From Streptomyces phaeolivaceus (GTDB lineage: Bacteria > Actinomycetota > Actinomycetes > Streptomycetales > Streptomycetaceae), in NCBI RefSeq assembly GCF_009184865.1, contig NZ_CP045096.1, forward strand, positions 6,634,001-6,698,000: DNA of 64,000 nucleotides. Direction: 5' to 3'. Positions 48,438 to 58,223 of the stretch are shown piece after piece. The notes under the pieces were generated by a model. The model worked only from the letters and a program-made list of their open reading frames with translations. It made no database searches and was not told where the DNA came from. The translations under genes and the position numbers were made by a program. Within the stretch, counting starts at the first letter, position 1. Every line of letters begins with the position of its first letter.

Positions 48438-49487
48438 ATGAGCGACGACGTCGAACATCTGAATGGCGCACGTCGGTACGGCACGCTTCGGTGTGCCGAC
48501 CCCGGTCCGGAAAGGGGCGACGGCGGCCGGTTGATCGCCGGGCGCTACCGGCTCACCGAGCGGATCGGCTCCAGGGGCGGGGGCGGGGGCGGGGACGGGG
48601 ACGGGGACGGGGGTGGCGGCACGGTGTGGAGGGCCGTCGACGAGTTCGTCGAGCGTGAGGTCGCCGTCAAACAGCCCCGGTCACCGGGTGGTTCGAGGTA
48701 CCCGGGAGTCCCGGTCGGTTCCGTGCCGCCCATGGACAGGCCGGACGGGCCGGATGGGTCGGACGGGCCGGATGGGTCGGACTGGCCGGACGACCCCGAG
48801 TGCGAGGTGCGGCGGCGGGCCGCCCACCGCCTCTACCACGAGGCGCGCGCCGCCGCCCGCGTCGACCATCCGTCCGCCGTCACCATCCACGATGTAGTGA
48901 TCGAGGACGACCGGCCCTGGATCGTCATGGAGTGGGTCCGCGGCGAGTCCCTCCACGAGGTGTTCCGGCGCGGCAGGCTCGGCCCCGCCGAGACCGCGCG
49001 GATCGGCCTCGCCGTCGTCGGCGCGCTGCACGCCGCGCACAGCGTCGGCATCGTCCACCGTGACGTCAAACCGGCCAACGTCCTCCTCGGCCCGCACGGA
49101 CGCGTCGTCCTCACCGACTTCGGCATGGCCCAGGTCCAGGGCGAGGAGGCCTTCACCGCGGGCGGGGACTTCGCCGGCCCGCTCGACTTCGTCGCCCCCG
49201 AGCGCGTGTCCGGCCGTACCGCCGGTCCGCCCTCCGACCTGTGGTCCCTCGGCGTCCTCCTCCACACCGCCGTCGAGGGCCGGTCCCCGTTCCGCCGTAC
49301 GACCCCGGAGTCCACCCTCGCCGCGATCCTCGCCGCCGACCCGCCACCCCCCGAACACGCGGGCCCGCTCGCCCCGCTGCTCCGCCGCCTCCTCGCCAGG
49401 AACCCGACGGCCCGGCCCGGCGCCGACGAGGTGACGGCGGCGCTGGGGGCGATAGCCGGGGGCGGGGCCGTACCGGTGCGCCGGTGA
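48438..49487 (+). CDS. Soluble Ser/Thr protein kinase 6 with expanded glycine loop
   Basis: This 349-residue kinase has no transmembrane segment and ends at the C-lobe, unlike kinases 1, 3, 4 and 5. Lys78 (VAVKQP), HRD 207-209, DFG Asp227 and APERVSG are all present. Two insertions are unusual. The ATP-binding glycine loop is expanded to a run of Gly and Asp (GSRGGGGGG then DGDGDGGGG) by direct repeats near 48580-48620. A second insertion of GPDGSD-type repeats follows the lysine (DNA repeats near 48735-48785). Whether it still binds ATP normally is uncertain. Confidence 0.88.
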   Translation: MSDDVEHLNGARRYGTLRCADPGPERGDGGRLIAGRYRLTERIGSRGGGGGGDGDGDGGGGTVWRAVDEFVEREVAVKQPRSPGGSRYPGVPVGSVPPMDRPDGPDGSDGPDGSDWPDDPECEVRRRAAHRLYHEARAAARVDHPSAVTIHDVVIEDDRPWIVMEWVRGESLHEVFRRGRLGPAETARIGLAVVGALHAAHSVGIVHRDVKPANVLLGPHGRVVLTDFGMAQVQGEEAFTAGGDFAGPLDFVAPERVSGRTAGPPSDLWSLGVLLHTAVEGRSPFRRTTPESTLAAILAADPPPPEHAGPLAPLLRRLLARNPTARPGADEVTAALGAIAGGGAVPVRR

Positions 49488-49650
49488 CGCGAACGGCGTG
49501 ATCCACGCCGCATTCGCGCCCGCACCGTACGCCCCGACCCGCTGATCAGCGACTTCGTTGCCAGCGATCACTGGCGTGGTGTGTGCGCCCGGTGAAACCC
49601 TGTTACCGCCGGGTACCCAAAGTCGTCCGGTCCGGAATACCCTGCGCGTC

Positions 49651-51306
49651 ATGACGGACTCGCAGGCCCCCGAAAAGACCGGCACGACCACCACGGGAAC
49701 GACCGGCACGGCACGGACGACCGGCACCAACCCCCTCGCGGCGGCGCCGCAGGGCGCCCGTACCGCCGCCGACGTGGTCACCCCCGAACTGGTCGCCCAG
49801 CTCACCAAGGGCGTGGTCGGCTCCGGCCGGACCGCCAACCACACGCCGTTCACCGGCGAGAAGCTGGCCGACCTGCCGGAGTCCACGCCCGAGGACGTGG
49901 AGAAGGCCTACGAGCGGGCCCGCGCCGCCCAGGCCGTCTGGGCCCAGCGTCCCGTGCGCGAACGCGCCGCCGTCCTCCTCCGCTTCCACGACCTGGTCCT
50001 CGAACGCCAGGCCGAGGTCCTCGACCTCATCCAGCTGGAGACCGGCAAGGCCCGTCTGCACGCCCACGAGGAGGTCCAGGCCGTCGCGGTCGCCGCCCGC
50101 CACTACGGCCGCAAGGCCCCGTTCTACCTCAAGCCGAAGCGGCACACCGGCGCCGTACCGACCCTCACCAAGGTCACCGAACTCCGCCACCCGCGCGGGG
50201 TCATCGGCCAGATCGCCCCCTGGAACTACCCGCTCGAACTCTCCGTCGGCGACGCCATCCCCGCCTTCGTGGCCGGCAACGCGGTGGTCATGAAGCCGGA
50301 CACCGAGACCTGCCTCACCGCCCTGTGGGCCCGTGACCTGCTCATCGAGGCCGGTCTGCCCGCCGATGTCTTCCAGGTCGTCCTCGGCGAGGGCCCGGTC
50401 ATCGGCCCCGAGGTCGTCAAGCACGCCGACTACGTCTCCTTCACCGGCTCCACCCGCACCGGCCGCGAGGTCGCCCAGGGCGCCGCCGCCCGGCTCGTCG
50501 GCGTCTCCCTCGAACTCGGCGGCAAGAACGCGATGCTGGTCCTTCAGGACGCCGACATAGAGAAGGCCGCCGCGGGCGCCGTCCGCGCCTGCTTCAGCTC
50601 GGCCGGCCAACTCTGCATCTCCATCGAGCGGTTGTACGTCCACGAGTCCATCGCCGACGCCTTCCTGGAGCGCTTCGCCGCCCGCACGAAGGCCATGCGC
50701 CTCGGCAAGTCCCTCGCGTACGGCGCCGAGATGGGCTCCCTCGTCGGCGAACGCCAGCTGGAGACCGTCACCCGCCATGTCGACGAGGCCGTGGAGAAGG
50801 GCGCGAAGCTGGTCGCGGGCGGTGTGGCCCGCCCCGACATCGGCCCCTACTTCTACGAGCCGACCATCCTCGACGGCGTCACGGAACCCATGTCCGTGTG
50901 CACGGAGGAGACCTTCGGCCCGGTCGTCTCCATCTACCGCTTCAAGGACGAGGACGCGGCGATCGAGGAGGCCAACTCCACGGCGTACGGCCTCAACGCC
51001 TCCGTCTGGACCAAGGACGGCCGCCGGGGCCGCGAGGTCGCCTCCCGCGTCCGCGCCGGCACGGTCAACGTCAACGAGGGCTACGCCTCCGCCTACGGTT
51101 CCGTCCAGTCCCCCATGGGCGGCATGAAGGACTCCGGCCTCGGCCGCCGCCACGGCTCCGAGGGCATCCTCAAGTACACCGAGGCCCAGACGGTCGCCCA
51201 GCAGCGCCTGCTGCCCATGGCCCCGTCCCTCGGCATGGACGACGAGAAGTACGCCCAGTTCATGAGCCGCAGCCTGAGGGCGATGAAGGCGCTCCGGCTC
51301 CGCTAG
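49651..51306 (+). CDS. gabD2: Succinate-semialdehyde dehydrogenase (GabD2-like)
   Basis: This 551-residue aldehyde dehydrogenase carries the family blocks GQIAPWNYPLELSVGDA, GSTRTGREVAQ, LELGGKNAML (general base Glu), and the nucleophile Cys322 in SSAGQLCISIERL. It is longer than typical E. coli GabD because of a Thr-rich N-terminus. The type matches actinobacterial NADP-dependent succinate-semialdehyde dehydrogenase 2, but the exact aldehyde cannot be told from sequence. The next gene, a GMC oxidoreductase, begins 39 bases later and is probably in the same operon. Confidence 0.87.
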   Translation: MTDSQAPEKTGTTTTGTTGTARTTGTNPLAAAPQGARTAADVVTPELVAQLTKGVVGSGRTANHTPFTGEKLADLPESTPEDVEKAYERARAAQAVWAQRPVRERAAVLLRFHDLVLERQAEVLDLIQLETGKARLHAHEEVQAVAVAARHYGRKAPFYLKPKRHTGAVPTLTKVTELRHPRGVIGQIAPWNYPLELSVGDAIPAFVAGNAVVMKPDTETCLTALWARDLLIEAGLPADVFQVVLGEGPVIGPEVVKHADYVSFTGSTRTGREVAQGAAARLVGVSLELGGKNAMLVLQDADIEKAAAGAVRACFSSAGQLCISIERLYVHESIADAFLERFAARTKAMRLGKSLAYGAEMGSLVGERQLETVTRHVDEAVEKGAKLVAGGVARPDIGPYFYEPTILDGVTEPMSVCTEETFGPVVSIYRFKDEDAAIEEANSTAYGLNASVWTKDGRRGREVASRVRAGTVNVNEGYASAYGSVQSPMGGMKDSGLGRRHGSEGILKYTEAQTVAQQRLLPMAPSLGMDDEKYAQFMSRSLRAMKALRLR

Positions 51307-51345
51307 GTCTTCCGGCCCGCCCACCGTTCCCAACGAGGAGAGCAC

Positions 51346-53130
51346 GTGTCGTACGACTACGACGTCATCGTCGTCGGCTCCGGCTTCGGCGGTTCGGTCA
51401 CCGCCCTGCGCCTGACCGAGAAGGGCTACCGCGTCGGCGTGCTCGAAGCGGGCCGCCGCTTCACCCGCGCCACCCTCCCCAAGAACTCCTGGGACCTCAA
51501 GAACTACCTCTGGGCGCCCGGACTCGGGCTCTACGGCATCCAGCGCATCCATCTGCTCGGCAACGTCATGGTGCTGGCCGGAGCCGGCGTGGGCGGCGGC
51601 TCCCTCAACTACGCCAACACCCTCTACGTCCCGCCGAAGCCGTTCTTCGAGGACCCGCAGTGGAAGGACATCACCGACTGGCAGGAGGAGCTGAAGCCGT
51701 ACTACGACCAGGCCCGCCGCATGCTCGGCGTACGGCTCAACCCGACGATGACCCCCTCCGACGTGCACCTCAAGGCCGCCGCCGAGCGGATGGGCGTCGG
51801 CGACAGCTTCCACCTCGCCCCGGTCGGCGTCTTCTTCGGTGACGGCGAGGACGCCGACGGCACGGCCAAGGCCGCCCCCGGCGACCGGGTCGCGGACCCC
51901 TACTTCGGCGGCGCGGGCCCCGCCCGCAACGCCTGCACCGAGTGCGGCGAGTGCATGACCGGCTGCCGCCACGGCGCGAAGAACACCCTCAACGAGAACT
52001 ACCTGCACCTCGCCGAGAAGGAGGGCGCGGTCGTCCACCCGATGACCACGGTCGTGGCCGTGACGGAGGACTCGCGGGGCGGCTACGCCGTGACGACGCT
52101 GCCGACCGACAACCGGAGAAAGGGCGAGTCCCGGGTCCTGAAGGCCCGCCGGGTCGTCCTCGCGGCCGGCACCTACGGCACCCAGACCCTGCTGCACCGG
52201 ATGAAGGCGAACGGCCAACTCCCGCACCTCTCGGACCGGTTGGGCATGCTGACCCGCACCAACTCCGAGGCCCTGGTCGGCGCCCAGACCGACAACCGCC
52301 GCTACCGCAAGGCGCACGGCGTGCCCGAGGTCGACTTCACCCGGGGCGTGGCGATCACCTCCTCCATCCACCCCGACGAGAACACCCATATCGAGCCCGT
52401 CCGCTACGGCAGGGGCTCCAACGCGATGGGCGGCCTGTCGATCCTCCAGGTCCCCTACGCGGGCGGCACCGCGTCCGGGACCACACGGGTCCTCGGCTGG
52501 CTGGCGTACGCGGCCAAGCACCCGCTGCTGGTGGCCCGTTCGCTCTCCAACCGCCGCTGGTCGGAGCGGACCATCATCGGCCTGGTGATGCAGTCCCTGG
52601 ACAACTCCCTGTCGACCCATCTGAAGCCGAAGGGGCCGGGCAAGGGCCTGTTGACGGCACGTCAGGGTCACGGCGCGCCCAACCCCAGGCAGATCGAGGC
52701 CGCTTCGACCGCCGCCTCGACGATCGCCGCCGAGATCAACGGTTTCGCCGGCAGCAACGTGGGCGAGCTGATGGGCACCCCGCTCACCGCGCACTTCCTC
52801 GGCGGCTGCCCCATCGGCGCCACGGCGGCCGACGGTGTGATCGACCCGTACCACCGGCTGTACGGCCACCCCGGTATCTCCGTCGTCGACGGCGCCGCCG
52901 TCTCCGCGAACCTGGGCGTCAACCCGTCCCTGACGATCACCGCCCAGGCCGAGCGCGCGATGTCGTACTGGCCCAACAACGGCGAGCCCGACCACCGCCC
53001 GGCCCCCGGCGCGGCCTACGAACGCCTCGCTCCGGTGGAGCCCCGGCACCCGGCGGTCCCGGCGGACGCGTTCGGCGCGCTGCGGCTGCCGCTCGTACCG
53101 GTGCCGACGGTGCCGCCGAAGAAGCGGTAG
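51346..53130 (+). CDS. GMC-family oxidoreductase (ChoD-like) with Cys4 cluster
   Basis: The protein has 594 residues from GTG 51346, after GAGGAG. The N-terminal FAD motif is VVGSGFGGSVTALR. In the middle sits a CTECGECMTGC motif (Cys197, 200, 203, 207), spaced like a ferredoxin-type iron-sulfur or metal site. The C-terminal GMC block with substrate-facing His and Asn is present (AHFLGGCPIG, SVVDGAAVSANLGVNPSLT). No signal peptide. It resembles M. tuberculosis ChoD (Rv3409c), whose gene also lies near guaB3. Cholesterol oxidation is unproven for this group, and the substrate here is unknown. Confidence 0.88.
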   Translation: MSYDYDVIVVGSGFGGSVTALRLTEKGYRVGVLEAGRRFTRATLPKNSWDLKNYLWAPGLGLYGIQRIHLLGNVMVLAGAGVGGGSLNYANTLYVPPKPFFEDPQWKDITDWQEELKPYYDQARRMLGVRLNPTMTPSDVHLKAAAERMGVGDSFHLAPVGVFFGDGEDADGTAKAAPGDRVADPYFGGAGPARNACTECGECMTGCRHGAKNTLNENYLHLAEKEGAVVHPMTTVVAVTEDSRGGYAVTTLPTDNRRKGESRVLKARRVVLAAGTYGTQTLLHRMKANGQLPHLSDRLGMLTRTNSEALVGAQTDNRRYRKAHGVPEVDFTRGVAITSSIHPDENTHIEPVRYGRGSNAMGGLSILQVPYAGGTASGTTRVLGWLAYAAKHPLLVARSLSNRRWSERTIIGLVMQSLDNSLSTHLKPKGPGKGLLTARQGHGAPNPRQIEAASTAASTIAAEINGFAGSNVGELMGTPLTAHFLGGCPIGATAADGVIDPYHRLYGHPGISVVDGAAVSANLGVNPSLTITAQAERAMSYWPNNGEPDHRPAPGAAYERLAPVEPRHPAVPADAFGALRLPLVPVPTVPPKKR

Positions 53131-53192
53131 TCGCATCTCGCATCTCGCATCTCGCAACTCGTATGTCACACGTCGTAGGTCGCAAGACAACG

Positions 53193-53232
53193 GAGAAGGA
53201 CCCGCACCCCCCTCCGAGCGCGGGTCCTTCTC
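53193..53232. terminator. Hairpin terminator after the GMC gene
   Basis: A perfect 13-bp stem (GAGAAGGACCCGC / GCGGGTCCTTCTC) with a 14-base loop, 62 bases after the stop. It is preceded by a short run of TCGCATC repeats at 53131-53152. Confidence 0.8.
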
Positions 53233-53428
53233 TCGTGTGCCAGGTGTGACCTGCGAGTGGGGTGAAGGGTTGCCCTTGGGATAACAGTTTTTCGTGTGAC
53301 GTGAGTCACATTCCGCTGGGGCTGAAGTGTTAAGGGAAACCAGTTGTGGCGCGTGGTCGCACACATGATCTGATGTGCCCCGTGAGGCCTCTGTGAGGCA
53401 TGTATGGACAGTCGTTGAGGTGGGGGAC

Positions 53429-54178
53429 ATGAAGTCGACGAAGCTGGGAAAGCCGAAGATCTCGCGGATGGCGGTGGCCGTCTCGGTCGCGGCCACGCTG
53501 GGATTCACGGCGGCGTGCGGTGGGGGCGGTGACGAGGACGCGAAGTCCTCGGCCAGCGGCAGCGCGACGGCGGCCGGGGACGCGAAGGACGGGCAGGACG
53601 CGGCCGGCAAGCCCGCGCTGACCGAGGCCCAGCTGAAGGAGGCGGCCCTCGCGAAGGGGGACGTCAAGGGGTACACGATCTCCGAGATGCCGGCGGACGA
53701 GATGCCCGCCGTACCCGTTCCCGCGGAGCCGGCCGCCTGCCAGCCCCTCGCGGACATGTTCTACTTCACCTCCGACCCGCAGGCGAAGGACCGGGCCGGA
53801 CGCAGGGTCACCTCGGTGAGCGACATCTCCGCCACCGTCATGGCCCTCGCCCTCGCCTCGCACGAGCAGAGCGACGCCGAGAAGGTGATCGCCGATCTGC
53901 GCAAGGCCGCGGAGAGCTGCGACGGGTACGAGCAGGTCGGCAACAAGTACACCGACATCGAGGTCCTCACCGCTCCGAAGCAGGGCGACGAGGCCGTCTC
54001 GTACAAGCTGAAGGGCGACATCGAGGGCGCGAAGATCCCGATGTCCTTCACGGTGGTGCGCAGCGGCTCGACGCTCGTCACGTTCTCCTCGATGAACATG
54101 CTCGACGCGGACAAGGCCGAGGTGCCGGCCGAGATCCTGGAGGCGCAGGTCGCGAAGTTGGAGAAGGTGGCCGGCTGA
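53429..54178 (+). CDS. Secreted lipoprotein, function unknown
   Basis: The 249-residue protein starts at ATG 53429. Its signal peptide ends in the lipobox FTAAC followed by a Gly/Asp/Ser-rich spacer, so it is lipid-anchored outside the membrane. The globular part (from about residue 70, LTEAQLKEAALAKGDVKGY) has two cysteines (AACQPL and ESCDGY) probably disulfide-bonded, and the general look of the small extracellular sensor domains of actinobacterial PknH-type kinases. No family is assigned with certainty. A strong terminator follows. Confidence 0.8.
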   Translation: MKSTKLGKPKISRMAVAVSVAATLGFTAACGGGGDEDAKSSASGSATAAGDAKDGQDAAGKPALTEAQLKEAALAKGDVKGYTISEMPADEMPAVPVPAEPAACQPLADMFYFTSDPQAKDRAGRRVTSVSDISATVMALALASHEQSDAEKVIADLRKAAESCDGYEQVGNKYTDIEVLTAPKQGDEAVSYKLKGDIEGAKIPMSFTVVRSGSTLVTFSSMNMLDADKAEVPAEILEAQVAKLEKVAG

Positions 54179-54226
54179 GCCGCGCGCCGAGTCGTCGGCC
54201 GAGCGGACACGGCAACACGACATGAC

Positions 54227-54265
54227 GAAGGGCCCCGCGGGACGGCTGGAACCGCGGGGCCCTTC
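54227..54265. terminator. Strong hairpin terminator after the lipoprotein gene
   Basis: A perfect 14-bp stem (GAAGGGCCCCGCGG / CCGCGGGGCCCTTC) with an 11-base loop, 48 bases downstream of the stop. Confidence 0.85.
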
Positions 54266-54730
54266 TGCGTCAGCACCGACGTCAGGGCGTCGTCGATGCC
54301 GGGGAGCGGCGCCGGGGGAGTGCGCCGCCGGCTCGGATGGTGGTTCTGTGAGGCGGTGGATCTGGGGGCGAGGGGGAGGCGGCGGTCCGTTCCGCATCGT
54401 GAGGGGGGAACGGCCTCCGCAACCGTCCGCCCGCCTGGAACGGATCCCGCCGGCCGGCCCCGGGCGTCCCCGGAGCCGACCGTTCTCTTGGGTGACCGGG
54501 CTGCTGTCCCCTGCCGTCCGGTCACAACCCTGGAGCGAGGTCCCACGGCGCACGGCACGATCCGTACGCCTCATCGCTCCAGCGGAGCCACGCGTGGTTC
54601 TTTCGGGCCCGGACCTGGCTGGCACGGACACCGACACCAACGAAGCGTGTCGGACGACGGTCACGCGCCGTACGGGTGAGAAGGCAGGCGTACGTACGTG
54701 CGCCGCGAGTGCGCCGCCGTCGTGCGCCGG
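54266..54730. other. Stretch without a supportable gene
   Basis: These 465 bases between the lipoprotein terminator and the convergent chorismate mutase gene have open frames but no start with a ribosome site and no recognisable domain. I see no repeat or RNA gene. Confidence 0.5.
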
Positions 54731-55018
54731 TCAGACGCGGCCCCGGCACAGCTCCAGCAGGGTCATGGCGAGCGCGGTGCCGGGCTTGCCGAGGGCGTCC
54801 CTGTAGTGGGCCAGGATCTCCATCTCGCGGGACAGGTTCACGCGCCTGCCGCCGGACTCGATGCGGGCCTCCTGGATCACGGCGGAGACCGCCACGCGTT
54901 CCTGGATCAGGCCGATGATCCGGTCGTCCAGTGTGTCGATGCGCTCACGGGCACCGGTGATCACATCGGCGGCCTCGGACGTACGGGCGCCGGTCTTCTC
55001 GGTGGAGGTGACGGTCAT
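54731..55018 (-). CDS. aroQ: Chorismate mutase, AroQ type
   Basis: The 95-residue all-helical protein has the AroQ pattern: ARERIDTLDDRIIGLIQERVAVSAVIQEARI (conserved Arg, Asp, Arg/Lys), then REMEILAHYRDALG, and a C-terminal LLELCRGRV helix. It converts chorismate to prephenate for Phe and Tyr synthesis. No signal peptide, so it is the cytoplasmic form. AGGAG lies eight bases upstream of ATG 55018. A leader peptide frame and hairpin precede it (55057-55206). It is divergent from guaA. Confidence 0.93.
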   Translation of the reverse strand: MTVTSTEKTGARTSEAADVITGARERIDTLDDRIIGLIQERVAVSAVIQEARIESGGRRVNLSREMEILAHYRDALGKPGTALAMTLLELCRGRV

Positions 55019-55056
55019 CTCTGGGCTCCTCGTCGGAAGTCGAAACGGACTCCCCG

Positions 55057-55125
55057 AAGCGACAAGTCCCGGAAACGCCAGACGCCCCGGACCTTGTCGG
55101 CCCGGGGCGCCTGGGGAAGTCGCTT
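55057..55125 (-). promoter_or_regulatory. Candidate attenuator hairpin upstream of chorismate mutase
   Basis: On the minus strand a stem of 13 pairs (CCAGGCGCCCCGG / CCGGGGCGTCTGG, 55078-55114, one G-U pair) lies between the leader frame and the gene. Flanking it, AAGCGAC (55119-55125) and GTCGCTT (55057-55063) are complementary and could pair to remove or extend the structure. The arrangement of leader peptide, hairpin and aromatic-pathway gene suggests transcription attenuation. The alternative structure is only an inference. Confidence 0.55.
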
Positions 55126-55134
55126 GTCAGTGGC

Positions 55135-55206
55135 TCAAGCAGCACGACCATGGCAGCCGGTGGGCCGGTTGCCATAGGTAAAGAGGAAGGTCGGGTGCGT
55201 GAGCAT
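55135..55206 (-). CDS. Candidate leader peptide with Phe/Tyr codons
   Basis: The frame encodes 23 residues starting MLTHPTFLFTYGNRP and ending in TGA at 55137-55135. It has two Phe and one Tyr codons within five residues, and uses TTT and TAT, which are rare in this genome. No ribosome site precedes the ATG. A CATACT hexamer lies seven bases before it, which would allow a leaderless transcript beginning at the ATG. It ends 21 bases before the hairpin at 55078-55114 and 117 bases before the chorismate mutase start. Confidence 0.5.
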   Translation of the reverse strand: MLTHPTFLFTYGNRPTGCHGRAA

Positions 55207-55339
55207 GGGGGTCAGTATGGCATGACACGTATGCCGAGTGACGACGGCAGCGCTTCCGAGTCCGGGTCCGGGCCCGGGGCGGACGGCGCTGCCCCTCGGA
55301 CCGGCCCGAGGGGCAGCCGCTCGGGCTGGACCGAGCCGG

Positions 55340-55700
55340 ACCGACGCTTCGCCGCGGCTCGGGCGACGCTCGGCTGCGGCTGGGGCGACGCTCGGCTGGG
55401 CTGGGGCGACTTCCGCGCCGCGGCCGGACCGACGCTTGGCTGCGGCTGCGGCTGCGGCCGGGCTGGCTCGGCGCTGCGGGCGGGGCGACTCCGCGCTGCG
55501 GCTGGGCCGACTCGGTGCTGCGGGCGGGGCGACTCCGCGCTGCGGGCGGGCCCACTTCTCGCTGCGACCGGGTCGACCATGTCCTCCTCCGACCGGGCCG
55601 CCCATGTCCCCTCTCGGCGGACCAGGTCCTGCTCCGGTCGGGCTGGGCCCCGTTCCCTCCGGGTGAGCCGACCCATCCCCCGGCCGGGCGGGCCGGACTC
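55340..55700. repeat. Degenerate GC-rich direct repeats upstream of guaA
   Basis: Variants of CTGCGG(C)TGGGGCGAC and GGGGCGACTCCGCGCTGCGG recur many times, most clearly near 55375-55560. The 55207-55874 interval has no supportable gene on either strand; its frames encode Arg/Pro/Ala/Gly repeats. The guaA promoter is probably near its 3' end (a TAGACT hexamer at about 55828). Confidence 0.55.
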
Positions 55701-55874
55701 ATCCCGCTCCGGCCGGGCCGAGTCGGGTGGTGGGTGGGCCGGGGGCCGGGGGCCGGGGGCCGGGTGCGGGGGTGCGGGGGTGCGGGGCGGAGCCACCGGT
55801 GGGCCGGTTCGGGTGACGGCGCCCCGGTAGACTCGGCAACCACAGACCCCCGCCCAACCGCCGGAAGGCACCCC

Positions 55875-57455
<1,581 letters not shown>

Positions 57456-57477
57456 ATCCCACGGGATCGCACCTCAC

Positions 57478-57525
57478 TTGATGTTCAGGTCGATGTTCAG
57501 GTTGATGCTCAGGTTGATGTTCAGG
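57478..57525. repeat. Four 12-bp tandem repeats at the 3' end of the PPOX gene
   Basis: Units TTGATGTTCAGG, TCGATGTTCAGG, TTGATGCTCAGG and TTGATGTTCAGG follow each other at 57478-57525. The stop codon of the minus-strand gene is inside the last unit. In another minus-strand frame the array reads as a periodic LNIN/LSIN peptide ending in a stop. Confidence 0.85.
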
Positions 57526-58003
57526 TCCGCTTGAGGGTGCGCACCGGCTCTCCGGGCTTCCAGACCTGGACGACCAGATACTTGTCGTCCTCGACGTAGG
57601 TCCGTACGACCTCCGTCAGCTCGGTGCGGAAGAGGTGGAACGGCTCCGGCGGTTCCACCTCTTCGCCGTACGCCGCCTTCACCGCCGGATCGTCGACCTC
57701 GACCGCCCGCCCGCTCACCCGTACGTCACCGCCGCCCATCTCCGTACCGGGCCCGGGGTTGGCCTGCAGCGCGAAGCGGGGGTCGCGGCGCAGATCGAGC
57801 GCCTTGAGGGAGTCGGGCATCATCCCCAGCCACAGTTCCCCGTGCACGAACCGGACCTCCAGCCCGGTCGTCCGAGGAGAGCCGTCCCGGCGGAGGGTGG
57901 CGAGGATGTGATGGGTGAAGGCGCCGAAACGCGCCTCGACCGTCTGTGCGAGCTCGGGTTCGGCGGCGACGAACGCGCCCCAGTTCGAATGATTTTCCGG
58001 CAT
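57521..58003 (-). CDS. Pyridoxamine 5'-phosphate oxidase-family (split-barrel flavin) protein
   Basis: This 160-residue protein (MPENHSNWGAF…) has the flavin/F420 split-barrel pattern: ARFGAFTHHILATLRRDGSPRTTGLEVRFVHGELWLG, then LRRDPRFALQANPG and RVSGRAVEV. Members bind FMN, F420 or haem and reduce small substrates, or have no known activity. ATG 58003 is chosen because the preceding frame lacks family residues. It converges on guaA; tandem 12-bp repeats cover its stop codon. Confidence 0.85.
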   Translation of the reverse strand: MPENHSNWGAFVAAEPELAQTVEARFGAFTHHILATLRRDGSPRTTGLEVRFVHGELWLGMMPDSLKALDLRRDPRFALQANPGPGTEMGGGDVRVSGRAVEVDDPAVKAAYGEEVEPPEPFHLFRTELTEVVRTYVEDDKYLVVQVWKPGEPVRTLKRT

Positions 58004-58223
58004 ACGTCGAGTCTCGCGCGGATACCCGACATCCACTGTCCGGTTACCCCGAGCGATGTACAGGGCCCTCCGGGCACCCGGAGGCCCACCCCGGCGGCAG
58101 GTCACCTGACTCGCTTCCGTGACTTGCGTAACGGTTGCGCACTCTCTTCACCGGACGGACCTGTTCTGCGCCGGGGACCGACGGTAACTTCCGGTTCGTA
58201 AAGGAAGTCACTCTGGAGGACAC

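Noticed and set aside
53131..53152. Short TCGCATC repeats after the GMC gene
   Set aside because: Only three units of seven bases. Too short to attach meaning, although noted near the terminator.
49603..53757. Open frame of almost 1,400 codons on the minus strand opposite the aldehyde dehydrogenase and GMC genes
   Set aside because: Same artefact: Asp/Val/Gly/Leu repeats with no recognisable motif, fully explained by the codon bias of the plus-strand genes.
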